Shown here: positions 23,450 to 34,838 of the stretch, in pieces
How positions within the stretch are numbered: position 1 is the stretch's first letter
Layout of the letters: each line of letters begins with the position of its first letter
Source: Hygrocybe punicea
Taxonomy: Eukaryota > Basidiomycota > Agaricomycetes > Agaricales > Hygrophoraceae
Length of the DNA: 64,000 nt
Assembly (NCBI GenBank): GCA_963556145.1
Contig: OY744469.1
Coordinates: 1,240,001 to 1,304,000 of the forward strand
Direction of reading: 5' to 3'
The notes under the pieces: model-generated
The model's input: only the letters and a program-made list of their open reading frames with translations
Databases searched by the model: none
Told to the model about the DNA's origin: nothing
Program-made: the position numbers and the translations under genes

Positions 23450-23784
23450 CGCGAGTTGGTGGTCTCAACCCTTAAAAGCTTGCCAAATCAACCAATTGCC
23501 CTGTTTTCAATTATGCTGGGGCTGATCACGGCCTAATCACCAGGACTATGATAGCATGCTTTCTTCAATTTAATCTTGTCTTTGTTGCTTTGGTAATGTA
23601 CCATGTATATATCCTTTGTCTTGACACAACATTACGATTGAAGTATAGGATGGTACGACTATAAGAAAGTGGCTGTCTGAAGCAAGGCAGCAATCAAAAT
23701 ATGACCGAGCGTGAATGTGGAAGCATCCCTATGCATCCCATGCCACGGCGAGCCCTCTGTCAACACGAGACGGCAGGGCATCCA
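23450..23784. other. Intergenic 3' flank of the Cac2 and eIF2-beta remnants
   Basis: About 335 bp between two convergent gene ends. It is AT-rich, with no repeat or coding sequence that I can support. Confidence 0.5.
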
Positions 23785-25271
23785 TCATCCCATCTTATTC
23801 TTACTCCTCTTCCCCACTTGCGCTTGGAAACCGCTCTTGATAGCATTGATGGACCGCCGTGAGCCTCATGATTCGCACGTCATGAAGAATATGTGCGTTT
23901 CCTTCGTGAGCAGAGTGTCAGGTGATTTGCAAGTCTTGCAGGTGACATATTCCACTACATACGAATGGAATGGACATTTTAGCTGAGCAATGACAGAAAA
24001 AAAAGGACGACAACTAGTGTATTGCACGGGTAACCCCCGGGTATTTTTGGCTGTACCCGTACCCGCACCCGTTGTACCCGTGGGTACAATACCCGCGGGT
24101 TGTACCCGTCATTTTAAGCCCGGGATCGTCCAAAACGGTCAAGTATTGAGCTAGATATGCTCAAAATACCTCATTGGAGTATTTTGAGCATATCTAGCTC
24201 AATACTTGACCGTTTTGGACGATCCCGGGCTTAAAAAAAAACTGGCGGGTCCAGGAATCCGTACCCGTACCCTACCCGTACCCGTACCCGTGGCAAAACC
24301 CGCGGGTTTACCTGTACCCGTGCAATACACTAACGACAACGAACCAATATATCGTCTCAATATGTTCTCAACCTGTTTCTGTTGAAATCTACCTTTGATG
24401 ACCAAACGTCCCACACCGTCGACTGACCCTGTTGTACCCATTTCAGCGAACAAAAACTGTATAACATGTTCCGGCTGTCGATGCATCCATTTGCAGATTT
24501 CAGTGATGTTTGCAACGATGGTCATTTTGTTGCCTTCTCGATGAATGGATGGAGGTGCAATTGTGTAGCGTTTGCCGGTGGAGTTTAGTAGAGAAGGATT
24601 AGCAGCGTGGAGAGCGAGGTAGAATCGCTGCAGGAGCTGTGGGAAAACAGCTATGAATACGGTGAGTAATGAAGCATTTATGGTAAGGCATGCCTCTTGG
24701 TATGTATAATCGCGATCGCTTTTTAGCCAAGCTTCATTCCCAGCATCGATGCCAGCCGGAATATCCCTAGTCTGGGCAAAGGGGTCCTCCCCAAGCTCGA
24801 CATCATCGACTTCTGGCAGCTGTTCGACTTCATCTGCACCCTCATCATCACCTGCATCTTTTGCCTTGGACTCATTGAGTTCCTTCTCAAAGGCCTCCAA
24901 ATCAAACGTGGTCTTTTTCTTGACAGATTTCTTCTTTTTCTTGATGTCAGAGAAGTCCAGGTCCTCCAAGGCAGCAGGAGCTATGCTTGCAGTTGGGGCT
25001 GCTATGGGAGTGGATGTACCGGAGCCGTCTTCGCCCTGTGGGGCAAAAGTAAAATACAGATGTTCATTGTGAAAGACGCAACCCACCAAATCAATTTGGA
25101 TCTCCTTCTTTTTCTTCTTCTTCATGTCTCCAAACATTGCCTTGAACTTGTCATCCTCCTTTTTTTCGTCCACACCATCTTCCCCACCCACAAACCCATT
25201 ACAGCTGTAGCGACATGTTTTTTCTTGCGCTTTTTCAGCGAAGGATCAAATAAAGGTTCTTCTGAAGCCAT
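23785..25271 (-). pseudogene. Translation initiation factor eIF2 beta, damaged copy
   Basis: eIF2-beta binds eIF2-gamma, eIF5 and the start-site machinery. Exons 25271-25087, 25035-24694, 24636-24345 and 23954-23785 encode [18 protein letters not shown], two more lysine blocks (K boxes), the central domain ([61 protein letters not shown]) and the C-terminal zinc finger ([13 protein letters not shown]...MTCES). Three faults are visible: a one-base frameshift near 25195-25200 after the first K box, a GC instead of GT donor at 24693-24692, and TGA at 23868-23866 where the last zinc-ligand cysteine belongs. The last intron holds a hAT MITE. An intact copy should exist elsewhere, since the factor is essential. 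Confidence 0.88.
24015..24332. mobile_element. hAT-type MITE in the last eIF2-beta intron
   Basis: A 318-bp element with perfect 18-bp ends, TAGTGTATTGCACGGGTA and its complement, and a perfect 8-bp duplication ACGACAAC (24007-24014 and 24333-24340). Subterminal TACCCGT pentamers match those of hAT-1. The centre (24113-24235) is a near-perfect palindrome with roughly 60-bp arms. It ends 12 bp from the intron donor at 24344. Confidence 0.95.
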
Positions 25272-25640
25272 TCTGGTTGAGAGTTCTTGTCGATTGTTCC
25301 GTCGAAGGGTCGTCCATCATCATCAGCCACCGTCATTGAAATGGGGTGGCCACTAAACCATCGCGGGTAATGATGGTGTTGCAGCGGTGTTGTTGTCTGA
25401 GTCATCATGGCTACGTTATGGTGGTGGTGGATGGCAGCTGGATCTGGGGCCAGACTCTGAAAACACAGAGTCAGAACTGTTCAATATCACCTGAAAGTCC
25501 GTTGTGTTGCCTTCGCCAACACGTCAAAACCGGCGAGACGCAGGCATGGGCCATGATCGAAAAACTCGTGGTCAACTCTATTATTTAACTGATGATAAGA
25601 TACCGGCCGGTCACCCCCATTTGGTAAATAAATAATGAAT
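25272..25640. other. eIF2-beta upstream region
   Basis: This should include the former promoter of the eIF2-beta copy. Short open frames on the plus strand have no domain. No regulatory motif could be assigned. Confidence 0.4.
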
Positions 25641-25644
25641 TCTC

Positions 25645-25735
25645 GATAATGATGGGGGTGCACATTAGATTGGGATGCCCTGGGGGGGGCATTGTGTGCC
25701 TGAGTGTGCACCCCGGGGAGCCGAATAGAATAATC
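25645..25735 (-). repeat. GC-rich palindromic interspersed module, copy 2
   Basis: Read on the minus strand it has TTCTATTCGGCTCCCCGGGGTGCAC (in pieces TTCTATTCGGC and CCCCGGGGTGCAC), a GGGCAT/ATGCCC palindrome and ATGTGCACCCCCAT, the same order as at 1778-1905. Confidence 0.55.
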
Positions 25736-26292
25736 CTTTTCTTATAAACAAAAAAAATGTGGCAACTGTCATGCTTTATGCAAACGGCTGTAAGTCAAGA
25801 TTAAGTCAGATTAAGTAAACCCATGTTTTCCTGATGACGATGCTGAAATTGAGGTCAAGAAGTATATTGCTAAAGTTTCTCGTCACTGATTGTCCTCATG
25901 TCCCAATTACATCCCCCGCTTCATGCACACTAGCTTGGAGCCGACTTGCTCTCTGATCAGTGTGTTTGTGTGGGTAGAAGAATCTCGATGTTGATAATGA
26001 CAAACTTAATCAAGCAAAATTACTTCCCTTTTTCCTCGGTAATAGTGATCGGGGCAGTATCCTAGGGAACTCCAAACAACTATTTTTACGCACGTCTTTG
26101 TTTCCTACTGGGCCTTCCGATTCTTCACGGTGTTTTTCACGGGGTGCTACAAGCACTCATCAGTAAAATGGGGTTTGGCTTAATTTGACTTATTGACTTA
26201 ATTCGAATTAAAATTTATTTATATAAGATAAAAATTTAAATTTAAATTTTAAGATCGTTTAAGTTGGATTAAGTAGATAAGAGCGTCATATG

Positions 26293-29200
26293 TTAAAAAG
26301 CTAACTGGAACGCATGATGGTCGACATATTTGTTAACATAATAATACTTAAAGGCTGTAAGAGTGTCTGTTGACCATAGAGGAGGTATAGCCTTCGTTCC
26401 AAAGATGGGGACGAGGTGACAAGCCCGGATAATACAATCAAGGTGAATGATAGATGATGTAGGGTTACCATCGACATCGTGCTCGGGTTGCACAATCCAC
26501 ATGCCTGTGGTGCCATCCGGTGCATTGCCAAGCAATTTGAACCAATGCACAAAGGCACACGGGTACGTCGTGCCTTCGTGGTCAAAGGAGAAGAATCTCT
26601 GGATTTGAACAACATCGATTCCTAACATCCCCAGAAGATCCGGCTCACGGTTTAAGAAGGCGACATCATAACGGGGTTCTGTCTTCCTCCATTCCTTGGT
26701 ACATCGGATGTATTCACGACGCATGCCTCGGATGCCACTCGGATCACTAGGGGAATGAAATGTAGCCACTGCGGACTTGAACACTTTGAGTTTGCTTGTC
26801 AGTCTTGGGCATTCAGATAAAGCAACATGGGCAGAGGTGAGAACGTTGTCCGGATAAATAGAGGAAGCGTCGGATGAGAGCCGGCAATTGGGGCTCTGCC
26901 ATTTCCACTGAAAGCTGGTTGGCGGTGCGTATACAACCTTGCAGTGAATCAATATAGGGTGCATGGATGGATGAGACGGCCAAAGGGAACTTACTGATAG
27001 ACCTTGCCATGTCCACGTAGCTTGAAACAACCGGTCCATCATCCGACTGGTCCAGCTCTTCATGAACAGTACCCTCCTTGCCACCGTCAACAATTTGGTC
27101 ATTGGCTTCATCAGCGGCACCAACATCTGAAGTTAATTGTTAGTAACAATCAATATCAGGAATAAACCAACTAACCCATCATATATGCCTCTACTAGACA
27201 GGTATTTTCCAACATTTTACGGCAGTTATAATCAACCCGCATCGCTGTGAGCTTGTCCAGCTGTTGGTTCGTTAATAACATTTGACCGATGGCATTGAAT
27301 CGATTAGATCGCCGCCAGGGTTTCTTGACAGCAACTATGTGCTTGGATTCCGTTATTGACGAGCACAGGCCATTCGGAGCGCCGAAAGCTCGGATAAGGG
27401 TGAGATAGTGTACCATTGAGTGTTGACGAGGCAGTTTGAAATCCTGGCGGACACCGGTACTCAAGAACACTTGTTGGAAGTGCTCGAACCTTCGGAGAGC
27501 ATTCTCAAGCTCACGTAGACTGCTCTCGTTATGAGTTTCTTGCCGAACAATATATATAAAATCCAAGAAGGCCTGCATGGCGCGAACCATGTCATCGGGG
27601 ACATACCCTTCTATGCAGGGCAAATAGATCTTCATGAGGGCTTTTGAATCATCGCCAGTCCATTGACTGAAGTTTCTGCCAGTAGGAAATTTTCGGAGTC
27701 CAGAGAATGGGGGCGCACAGGCCACACTGACTTTGTGTAAATACAGAACTTTGTGGATGAAAAAGACTACTCACCGATGATCAATATCGGTTAGGATCTC
27801 GTCTGCCTTCTTGCGACCATGTGTTAACACTAGATAATCTTCAACCCATTGTATGAGGTGGTCCTTGAACACTCCCTTGATTAATTGGTGGAGAATGTCG
27901 GGGGCAAGGAGTTCGTGGATATCAGCACGCGGGAAACCTTCTGTAAAAGGCTGAGACAAGATGAAATAGTGTGCCAAGTTTAAATACAACGCTCAGACCT
28001 TTATATCACCAGTTATACCATACTCATTCCAGGCTACCTGTAATCCGAATGCCTCAATAACGGTTTGCATGTGCTCGTATGTCCAGGTTATTCCACATTG
28101 CTCCATCTGATCGGGTAGGGTTAGACACTTGGCGCACCAGCCTTGAACAACACCGGTGACGAGAACTTGTTCCTGATAATCAGCGATATACGGGCCAAGA
28201 CCATAGATGGCCTTTCGGAAGTGGCCATCCCAACACTTCGTCAACTCTGGTTTTGTCATAGCTGGCTTGAGCGGGTCGAGAATCTTGGCCAGCGAAGAGT
28301 GGAAAATTTGTCGTTTAAAGAGGCGGAAATTCTCTTGGTCGACATCTTGCTTGTCCGCTGGAAATAGAGGTGTTAAATGGCGGTAATGAATCATATTCAA
28401 CATGGGCTGACCTTTTGGTTGCGCCAAAAATCCGATAACGACCACGGCATCTCGGTGAGCCCTTCGTGCACCATTGTGTACATTTCCTATTGAAAGGTAT
28501 AACGGATGATACTCAGTGTTGCCAGTCCCAACAGACACGACCGTCTTGTCACTGCCCAACACAATGGGGACAAACATCGAGCTGTGAGTATCGGCATCCT
28601 GAGCAATGACATCCTGGTGTTGTTATCAGTGTTTGCCCACCAAGCATTGAGGTTTGCTCACAGATTGAGTCCACGCCCAGTTTCCAGACATAAAATTGTC
28701 GTAACGGCGTTCACCGCGTTCATCGTATGCTTGGTATGGTGTGGGGTCAATGTCACCCTCGAGACTTGTATTGGCAAGGATATTGCGTGCAACATCACGA
28801 GGATTCTGATACCAAACTTCATATTCCTCGTCCATCCATGATGGTACCTTCTCCGCTGGCTTGTTGCCTTCGTACCTCAGTTTGAAGCTTTCCCATTTGA
28901 CGCCACCAACATTGGAAGCGTCAATGGTCTTATACAAGTCTTTTGCAGACTCAAATGGGGCCTCAGAACCATGCGGGAGTGTCGATGCCGTCCAGAGTTC
29001 CATTAGCTTATCAATCTGACCAGCCGGCATTTGATTACGGCTGTACAGCAGCTCTGCAAGTTCGAATGCCACTCGGTTCTGAAATGGCGACCAATCCTCC
29101 CGATGCAGATCCTCTTGAGGCAATGGAGGAGAATGAGGTGGTAGAAAGTCACCATTGATATCACAAGGTCTACCTGCAAAATCCAACGAAGGTGACTTAT

Positions 29201-29626
29201 AAACATGGTAAAAAAATACTGATCCTTACCAGTTAGATAAGGGTGATGTAGCGTTTCATTTGGTGGTACCCCACCCGCTTCCGGACCGTCTAAATTTTCT
29301 CCGGACTGAAATGATGGGTTTGAACCCATCTCATCGTCGTCATTGAGGATGTCCTCTACCGTGCAACCCCAATGGTGATTTCCGCCATGATTATTGTCGT
29401 TGGTATCATCATGATTATCTTCATTGGTATCGTCATTGGTATCCATTGCATCTTTGTGGGTTGGTGTGGCAAGAGGAGTGGGAGGAGGTGCTGATGCGGG
29501 TGCACTGCGTTTGACTGGATGCAGGTGATGAATACGGCGATGTTTCGTGAGTCCAGATTGATTGCGGAAATACCGCCCACAGGTGACACATGGTAGACGT
29601 AAAAAAGCAGTTTTGTCGGCGAACAT
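26293..29626 (-). CDS. Plavaka transposase
   Basis: The N-terminus has a C2H2 finger ([22 protein letters not shown]) and a long acidic N/D/H-rich stretch. Successive exons then give the Plavaka signature blocks: [118 protein letters not shown], and [15 protein letters not shown] followed by a KKPWRRSN block. A variable C-terminal part ends at 26293. About seven short GT-AG introns separate the blocks. I saw no internal stop within the exons, but exon ends were placed by eye. Plavaka transposases are RNase H-fold enzymes related to EnSpm/CACTA, acting in the nucleus on the element ends. Confidence 0.88.
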
Positions 29627-29784
29627 GTATCCCGTCGGTTCCAGTGTTGAAAAGTGACCTGTTGAGCAGGGCGTTCAACTTGCGACCCACGTGCAGCGGC
29701 AAATCTGAACTTGAAAAAAAAAACACGTCAGCTCATCCTCTTGACATCAACCATCCCACATTCTACCACATCCTCCCACTTACC

Positions 29785-32058
29785 ATGTCCACTCAATCCA
29801 CACAACCTGACCACTTACAGACTCGCCCTACAAATGCTAGTCAGCACCCCGGTGAAGTTGTCGCAAAAAGGAAGCGACGTACGAGAGCAGAGATGGAAGC
29901 TGCGCGTGCAGAAAAACAAGCTGAGGAAGACGAAAAGGTAAAGGTGCACGCTGAACTACTCAAGAATATCGCGCGTCTGGAGGATGAACTGGCCTGAAAA
30001 GATGCTAAAGAACGTACTGGTGACCGGCCGAAGCCACAGCCACGCAAGCCCTCCTCAAGCAATAGGTCAACTCACGCACCTGCCGTTGGACGAAAGGTGT
30101 CAGTGGAGAAAACAGGTAAGTCCTGAGCTGAATAGACATACAACTGCTCTCTGATTGCGTACAGAGGTGGCAAAGGGCGGTGTAGACGAGGTGCAAACCA
30201 ACAAAGAAGTCACCGCCGGGTTGCATGCTCAGGCTGCCAGTGATGACCTTGAGTACGTTGACAACCCAAAAGATGCCGACTATCAGGAAGGGCAAGACCA
30301 GGACATCAGCGAAGTGGAGGAAGTCAGCCAGCCGAAGAAAAAGAAAAGAGTTCAGCGAGAAGAAAACTGTGGTGCCATCAAGGCATACTGCGAGGTGGTG
30401 GAGGAAGAAGAAAAGGAGACATGTGGGTGATTGACACACAATGTGAAGTAGACGCTGATTGATTCGTCGGAATGTAAACAGTAACCCAAATTGGAAGGTA
30501 AGTCCCAGTCTGAGTCATGCTCACGCTCAATAACATCACTCTTTTTTTTCACCATCGAAGTCCTGTCGACAAAAGCCATGTTGGCCTTATCGACAAGTGG
30601 GTTGCCGATGTCAGCCGCACAGTTCAGTCTTCCAGCCAATCTCCTGCCAGGAGTTTGCGCAGTGTTGAAACCAGTTCTGCGTCTCCGAGTCCGAGGTTTA
30701 AACATGTCAAGTCCAATCTTTCGATTAGTTCTCAACCGACCACAGTCACGGATGACACTGATGATAAGGACAAAAATTTGGCAACAGCAAGGACCCACAA
30801 ATCTTCTTTAGCGGTGAGAGGTTTCTGACCCGGTACACAACGATCTTTTTAATCTTCTGTTGCCCAGGTTGGAGTCAAGATAGAGAACAGTATGGCCAAC
30901 ACCACCACACCGCTTGGAACCGACTCAGGCCACCAAGGCCGTATACACTACACCAACCGTGATCTTCCTCAAGGTGCTAAGGAAAGAAACATGTGGCGTC
31001 GGGTATTTATACCGACATACTCTATCTTCGTGGCAAATTATTCCGACCCCTGGTCAATCGCAGACGACGATGTCATTGTTGCCTTACAACATGTATGGGA
31101 CGCTGTGTACCTCAATAGGAGAGGCATGCCAGATATTCCACATAAGGTTGAATTTCAGAATTGCGTGTTCTCTATTGTAAGCTTCTCTACTTGTTGATTT
31201 GCGTTACTAATCTTCTTGATTTAGGCCAACCAACGCATTTACGAATGGAGAGCAAACTTCGCCTCTAGTGCCATCTCTGCAGTGAACGACTTCTTCATAT
31301 CCAATCCTGAGTTGAATACCGATGACGCCCGCGCGGCTTTCGCCAAAGAACAACTCAACCAGTTTAGGTTTCTTTTTGCACGGGCCATTGGCACAGATCG
31401 AACGGTGAGTTTGGCCCCTCTCCGTCAACGTTTCTCATCATATCTCATAGAGTTTCCGAGGAATCTATCAAGGCTCATTCGTGCTCCAAACTTTCTCAGC
31501 CCACTTTGTCGCCATCCGTGAAGCTATCAAGGTTCCAGCAATCTCCAAGCATGTGCTTGACCCGACGTCTGCTCTAGCGCTTTCAGCGGCAGCAGTGAGT
31601 TTCATTTGTGACCAATATAGACACAGCACCATAACCACTTGCACTGGCAGTGTGAGAGGGCTTTTCGCCTATGGGCCAACAAGGGCTTGATGATTACCGA
31701 CTCAGAGGAGAAGGGATCCGGCAGGTTTACGGTAACGATAAACAAAGGCACCAATCTAGCCACCGGGCGAGACACCAAAGATGTGGCGTTCACTGAACAA
31801 ATCTGGGGGAAAGCGACTCGCGGATATCTTGTGTCTATCAAGAAGATGACATCGGATGCCTTTGATTTGGTGGTCGAACAGGCGCAAGAAATTGCTGTAA
31901 AGAAACACTACGGGTACTCTGATACTCCTGTGGAGGACAATGAGGAGTTGGTGCATGCGGCTCTGGTTGAATTTGGTGAAGAATGTAAGTTTCTTCTTTT
32001 TAATCGTGATTTCACTCTTACAGATCAGCTGGGTAGAGAGGAGTGCCAGGCTGCGTGA
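29785..32058 (+). CDS. Plavaka accessory protein of unknown function
   Basis: This gene is divergent from the transposase. Its N-terminal part is very basic and acidic by turns (KRKRRTRAEMEAARAEKQ, PKKKKRV), interrupted by one TGA at about 29995 that may be a lesion or lie in an unrecognised intron. After introns at about 30117-30165, 30440-30560 and 30813-30868 comes a globular region: MWRRVFIPTYSIFVANY, VALQHVWDAVY, then, each after an intron, NQRIYEWRANFASSAISAVN, GIYQGSFVLQTFSAHF and CERAFRLWANKGL, ending with GKATRGYLVSIKKM. I associate this with a high-copy uncharacterised Agaricomycete protein type, which is recollection, not a search. A role like the TnpA partner of CACTA elements is inference. 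Confidence 0.6.
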
Positions 32059-33971
32059 AAGCTTCCCGAAGAACCCTTCCTACTAGGCTGTGCCAGCGTG
32101 CTGTGTCATTTTTTTGTCGTAGTCTGTCTTTGCCTTCGCGGCAATATATTGTTTTTACTTCTGCCGAAAATTTACTAAATTAAGTGAGCATTAAATATAT
32201 ATATACTAGTATATAGTATACTATAGTAAAACGTAAGATGGATTAAGATGGATTAAGACGGATTAAGAGAGAGGACCTTCTTAATCCGTCTTAACGTCTC
32301 AACGGCTTAACCTGTCTTAAGAGTTCAATTTAAGATGAGTTAAGTCACACTAAGTCACAATAAGACCACGTGCGTTTTACTGATGCTACCTCGTCTTCTT
32401 TGCGTCTGGGTGCTGTAATGACAACATAAGGAGTTGTAGAGGTCTTTTTCAGGGACCAAGTGGGTCGATCCCTCCTTATTTCGTCTTGGAACGCAGAGGA
32501 GATGGGAGATCTGAAGTCCTCAATATGGTGGTTGATCTCTTGCTCTCGTACTTCAATGATCTTCAGTATAGTATCTAACCCCAAATGATTCACATCTCCA
32601 ACTGTTATCGATTGTGTCAGTCGTGTGTATTCGACGAGGGCCGGGAGTAGCCACGCCGAGATATGATAGTCTCTTGCGAGGGCGATTTTCTCGACAATGT
32701 CGATCGTCAGCTTGGACAATTGGTCGACGACAAACCGGCGAATCTTCGAAAATTGCCACATGGTAGATAATTTGAGGGTCGACGTCCATTGCGGCAGGGA
32801 GAATGTAGTACTTTGCGTGTATCTGCCAGTCGTTTTTGGTTTAGCCTATTATTGTGGCAGTACCAACCGTCGCTGACCTTGTATTGAGAAATTTGACAAA
32901 CTGTTTAAAGTCGACCTTCTGTATTCCATCGAGACGGAGAGGTTGTTCCACCCTGCAGCCATCAGGCAGGACATTCTCGGCCGTAGGGAGGCGGAATAAG
33001 TCACGGAAGACCGGAGAAATCTCGAAGAATTGGCGATATGATTTAAAGAGACAGTTCTCCACCTATATAATTCCCAAAACTTGGTCAAGATCTATTCAAA
33101 AAGCGAGAATACTACACTCACGAGAAAATATATATCAGTAAAATAGAAGGCGTCGTCGTCCTGAAATTGCTTATGATCGACTTGTGCTGAGGTCTCCTCA
33201 GAATCCATGTTTTCCACCTGTTCGATTTCCTCCTTGAACGCTCTTCGGAGAGAAACCGTATAGTCGTTTTGCGATCTGCGGTGAATGCTGCCTGTTACGG
33301 TCTCCCGTACTTTCACGATCTTTAATATAGAATCCAAACCCAAGTGTTCAACGTCTTTGAGAGTTATGTTTTTGACACCTCTCGCGTACTCGTTCAGAGA
33401 TGCCTCGAACCAATCTGTGACGTGATATTGTCTCGCAAGCGTGATTTTCTCCACGATGGCGATGGGAAGTGCAGACATTTCCTGGATTACAATTCCGCGT
33501 GTCTTCTCTAACTCCCACATGGTTGATAGCTTGAGCACGGCTGTATACTCCGTGAGGGTAAATGGAATGCTGTGTTCGAGTAGCCTGCGCTAGGGCTGTC
33601 AGCTGCCTGCCAGAGCGGATCAAGCTGACCGAACAATTATTTTGACCTTGGATCCAGCATCATAAATCTCAGCAGCTGTTTCAACTCGTCCTTGACGATC
33701 CCATCGAGATGTAACGGATGGTCTTCGCTGGTACCGTCGGGTATGGTGTTCTTGGCAACAGGGAGCTGGAAGAAGGCGCGAAACATGACCGATTCCTCAA
33801 AGAGCCGACGAGGGACTCGGAATATGCATTTTTCGACCTAGAGTAATTTTCGAAAGTTCAGGCTTTCAAGCTTCTATGATAATCAGCCAGTAATCCATAT
33901 GCCAAACTTACTTCAAAGCACACATGTACGAGATGCACGGACTCATCTTCTTCAAATACTTGAGGAGCCAT

Positions 33972-34106
33972 GATGCATAATGGTTTAGTTATTTTCTACA
34001 TTGCCGTTTTCGTCAATGTCACACAAAATCATCAATTTATTGTTCCAATCCTAGCACAAGCGTATACCGTTCCCTTAGGCTCCACCTGAGTTAAAGAAGG
34101 TTTGCG
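33972..34106. other. Short intergenic spacer before the BTB gene
   Basis: About 135 bp between the ATG of the BTB gene and the stop of the coiled-coil gene. No motif is assigned. Confidence 0.4.
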
Positions 34107-34633
34107 TTAGCGTCTGGTTTTCCGTTTCTTTGCGCTCGACTTCTCCAAGGCGTCGCGCAGTCTCTTCTGGGACCTTGTTTCTCGATGCGGTGTTTGATGC
34201 AGTTTTTGCGATGCTTTTGCAAGATCACTTAACTCGCTATTCAAATCACGAACCCTCCGCTCCATGTAGAGCCTTTGCAAGCGGGAGACCTCCGCTTCTG
34301 GCTCTTGCGAGTCACCCTGGCTCTGCTTCAACCACTCCAATGCTTCGGTAACCCGAGATAGAGCTTCCTCAGCCTCCTCGCGCTGGACTGGGTGAGAAGG
34401 GATAAATGTAAAACACAGGGTTGACACTGATCCAATGTAGCGACAATGAGACGTACGGTCTGGAGTCCGAGCAACTTTCAGACACCCATGATGGCCATCA
34501 ACGAGTAGCATCGCTCGCTCTAGAAATATGTCTGCGATATGTCAATACCAAATAATTAGTCAGGATCATCATCACGCGTTCCGTATAGAAATGTACCTTT
34601 ATCCTTACGACTCATCTTCCGAGCTTCGGCCAT
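34107..34633 (-). CDS. Hypothetical coiled-coil protein, 130 aa
   Basis: Exons 34633-34597, 34531-34457 and 34387-34107 join with GT-AG introns and give 393 bp in frame. The start MAEARKMSRKDKD is followed by FLERAMLLVDGHHGCLKVARTP, split here by an intron, then an E/A/L-rich helix (REEAEEALSRVTEALEWLKQ) and a second helix (LNSELSDLAKASQKL), and a nuclear-localisation-like end KSSAKKRKTRR. No enzyme motif. It lies tail-to-head with the BTB gene. Function unknown; the basic end suggests the nucleus. Confidence 0.6.
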
Positions 34634-34838
34634 GCCTGGGAGTGAATTAAGCGGCGACAGGCCTAGTTGCCCGAGATAATGCACATTTATTGGTCAGGAT
34701 TCCTTCATGTATGAACGGAATAGAACGTACGTGTCTCGTGAAATTGTGTCGTGGCACCTGTCGGATGTCCTGACGACTCGGATGTGAGAAGGGGTTCGGT
34801 ATTGGCACTAGCACCTCCGAGTTAGATAACATTGGAGA

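Larger units (their letters stand above)
26158..32385. mobile_element. Plavaka (CACTA-like) two-gene DNA transposon
   Basis: The ends share CATCAGTAAAA (26158-26168 and, inverted, 32375-32385), followed on both sides by CTTA/TAAG-rich subterminal repeats such as GATTAAG (26180-26280 and 32230-32360). The target duplication is 2 bp, CT at 26156-26157 and 32386-32387: removing the element with one CT restores an open frame in the interrupted BTB gene. It carries a transposase gene (-) and an accessory gene (+), divergent from a spacer of about 160 bp. Confidence 0.82.
26010..33971 (-). pseudogene. Tandem BTB/POZ-type protein gene split by the Plavaka element
   Basis: Exons 33971-33912, 33837-33647, 33584-33122, 33062-32878 and 32822-32386, plus the tail 26155-26010 beyond the transposon, add up to 1482 bp and stay in phase throughout (493 aa). 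Each half looks like an Agaricomycete BTB-type module: a short acidic start, FRVPRRLFEESVMFRAFF or FKSYRQFFEISPVFRDLF, then LKLSTMWELEKTR or LKLSTMWQFSKIR and the helical VEKI.LAR.Y...W stretch. No stop separates the two halves, so they form one fused protein. The family is often a protein-interaction adaptor; its role here is unknown. The Plavaka insertion now replaces the native tail with about 13 transposon-encoded residues ending at 32345. Confidence 0.75.

Noticed and set aside
25790..25830. GATTAAG repeats left of the Plavaka left end as the true terminus
   Set aside because: The restored BTB frame fixes the left end at 26158; the motif at 25795-25825 is outside and may be a relic of another copy.
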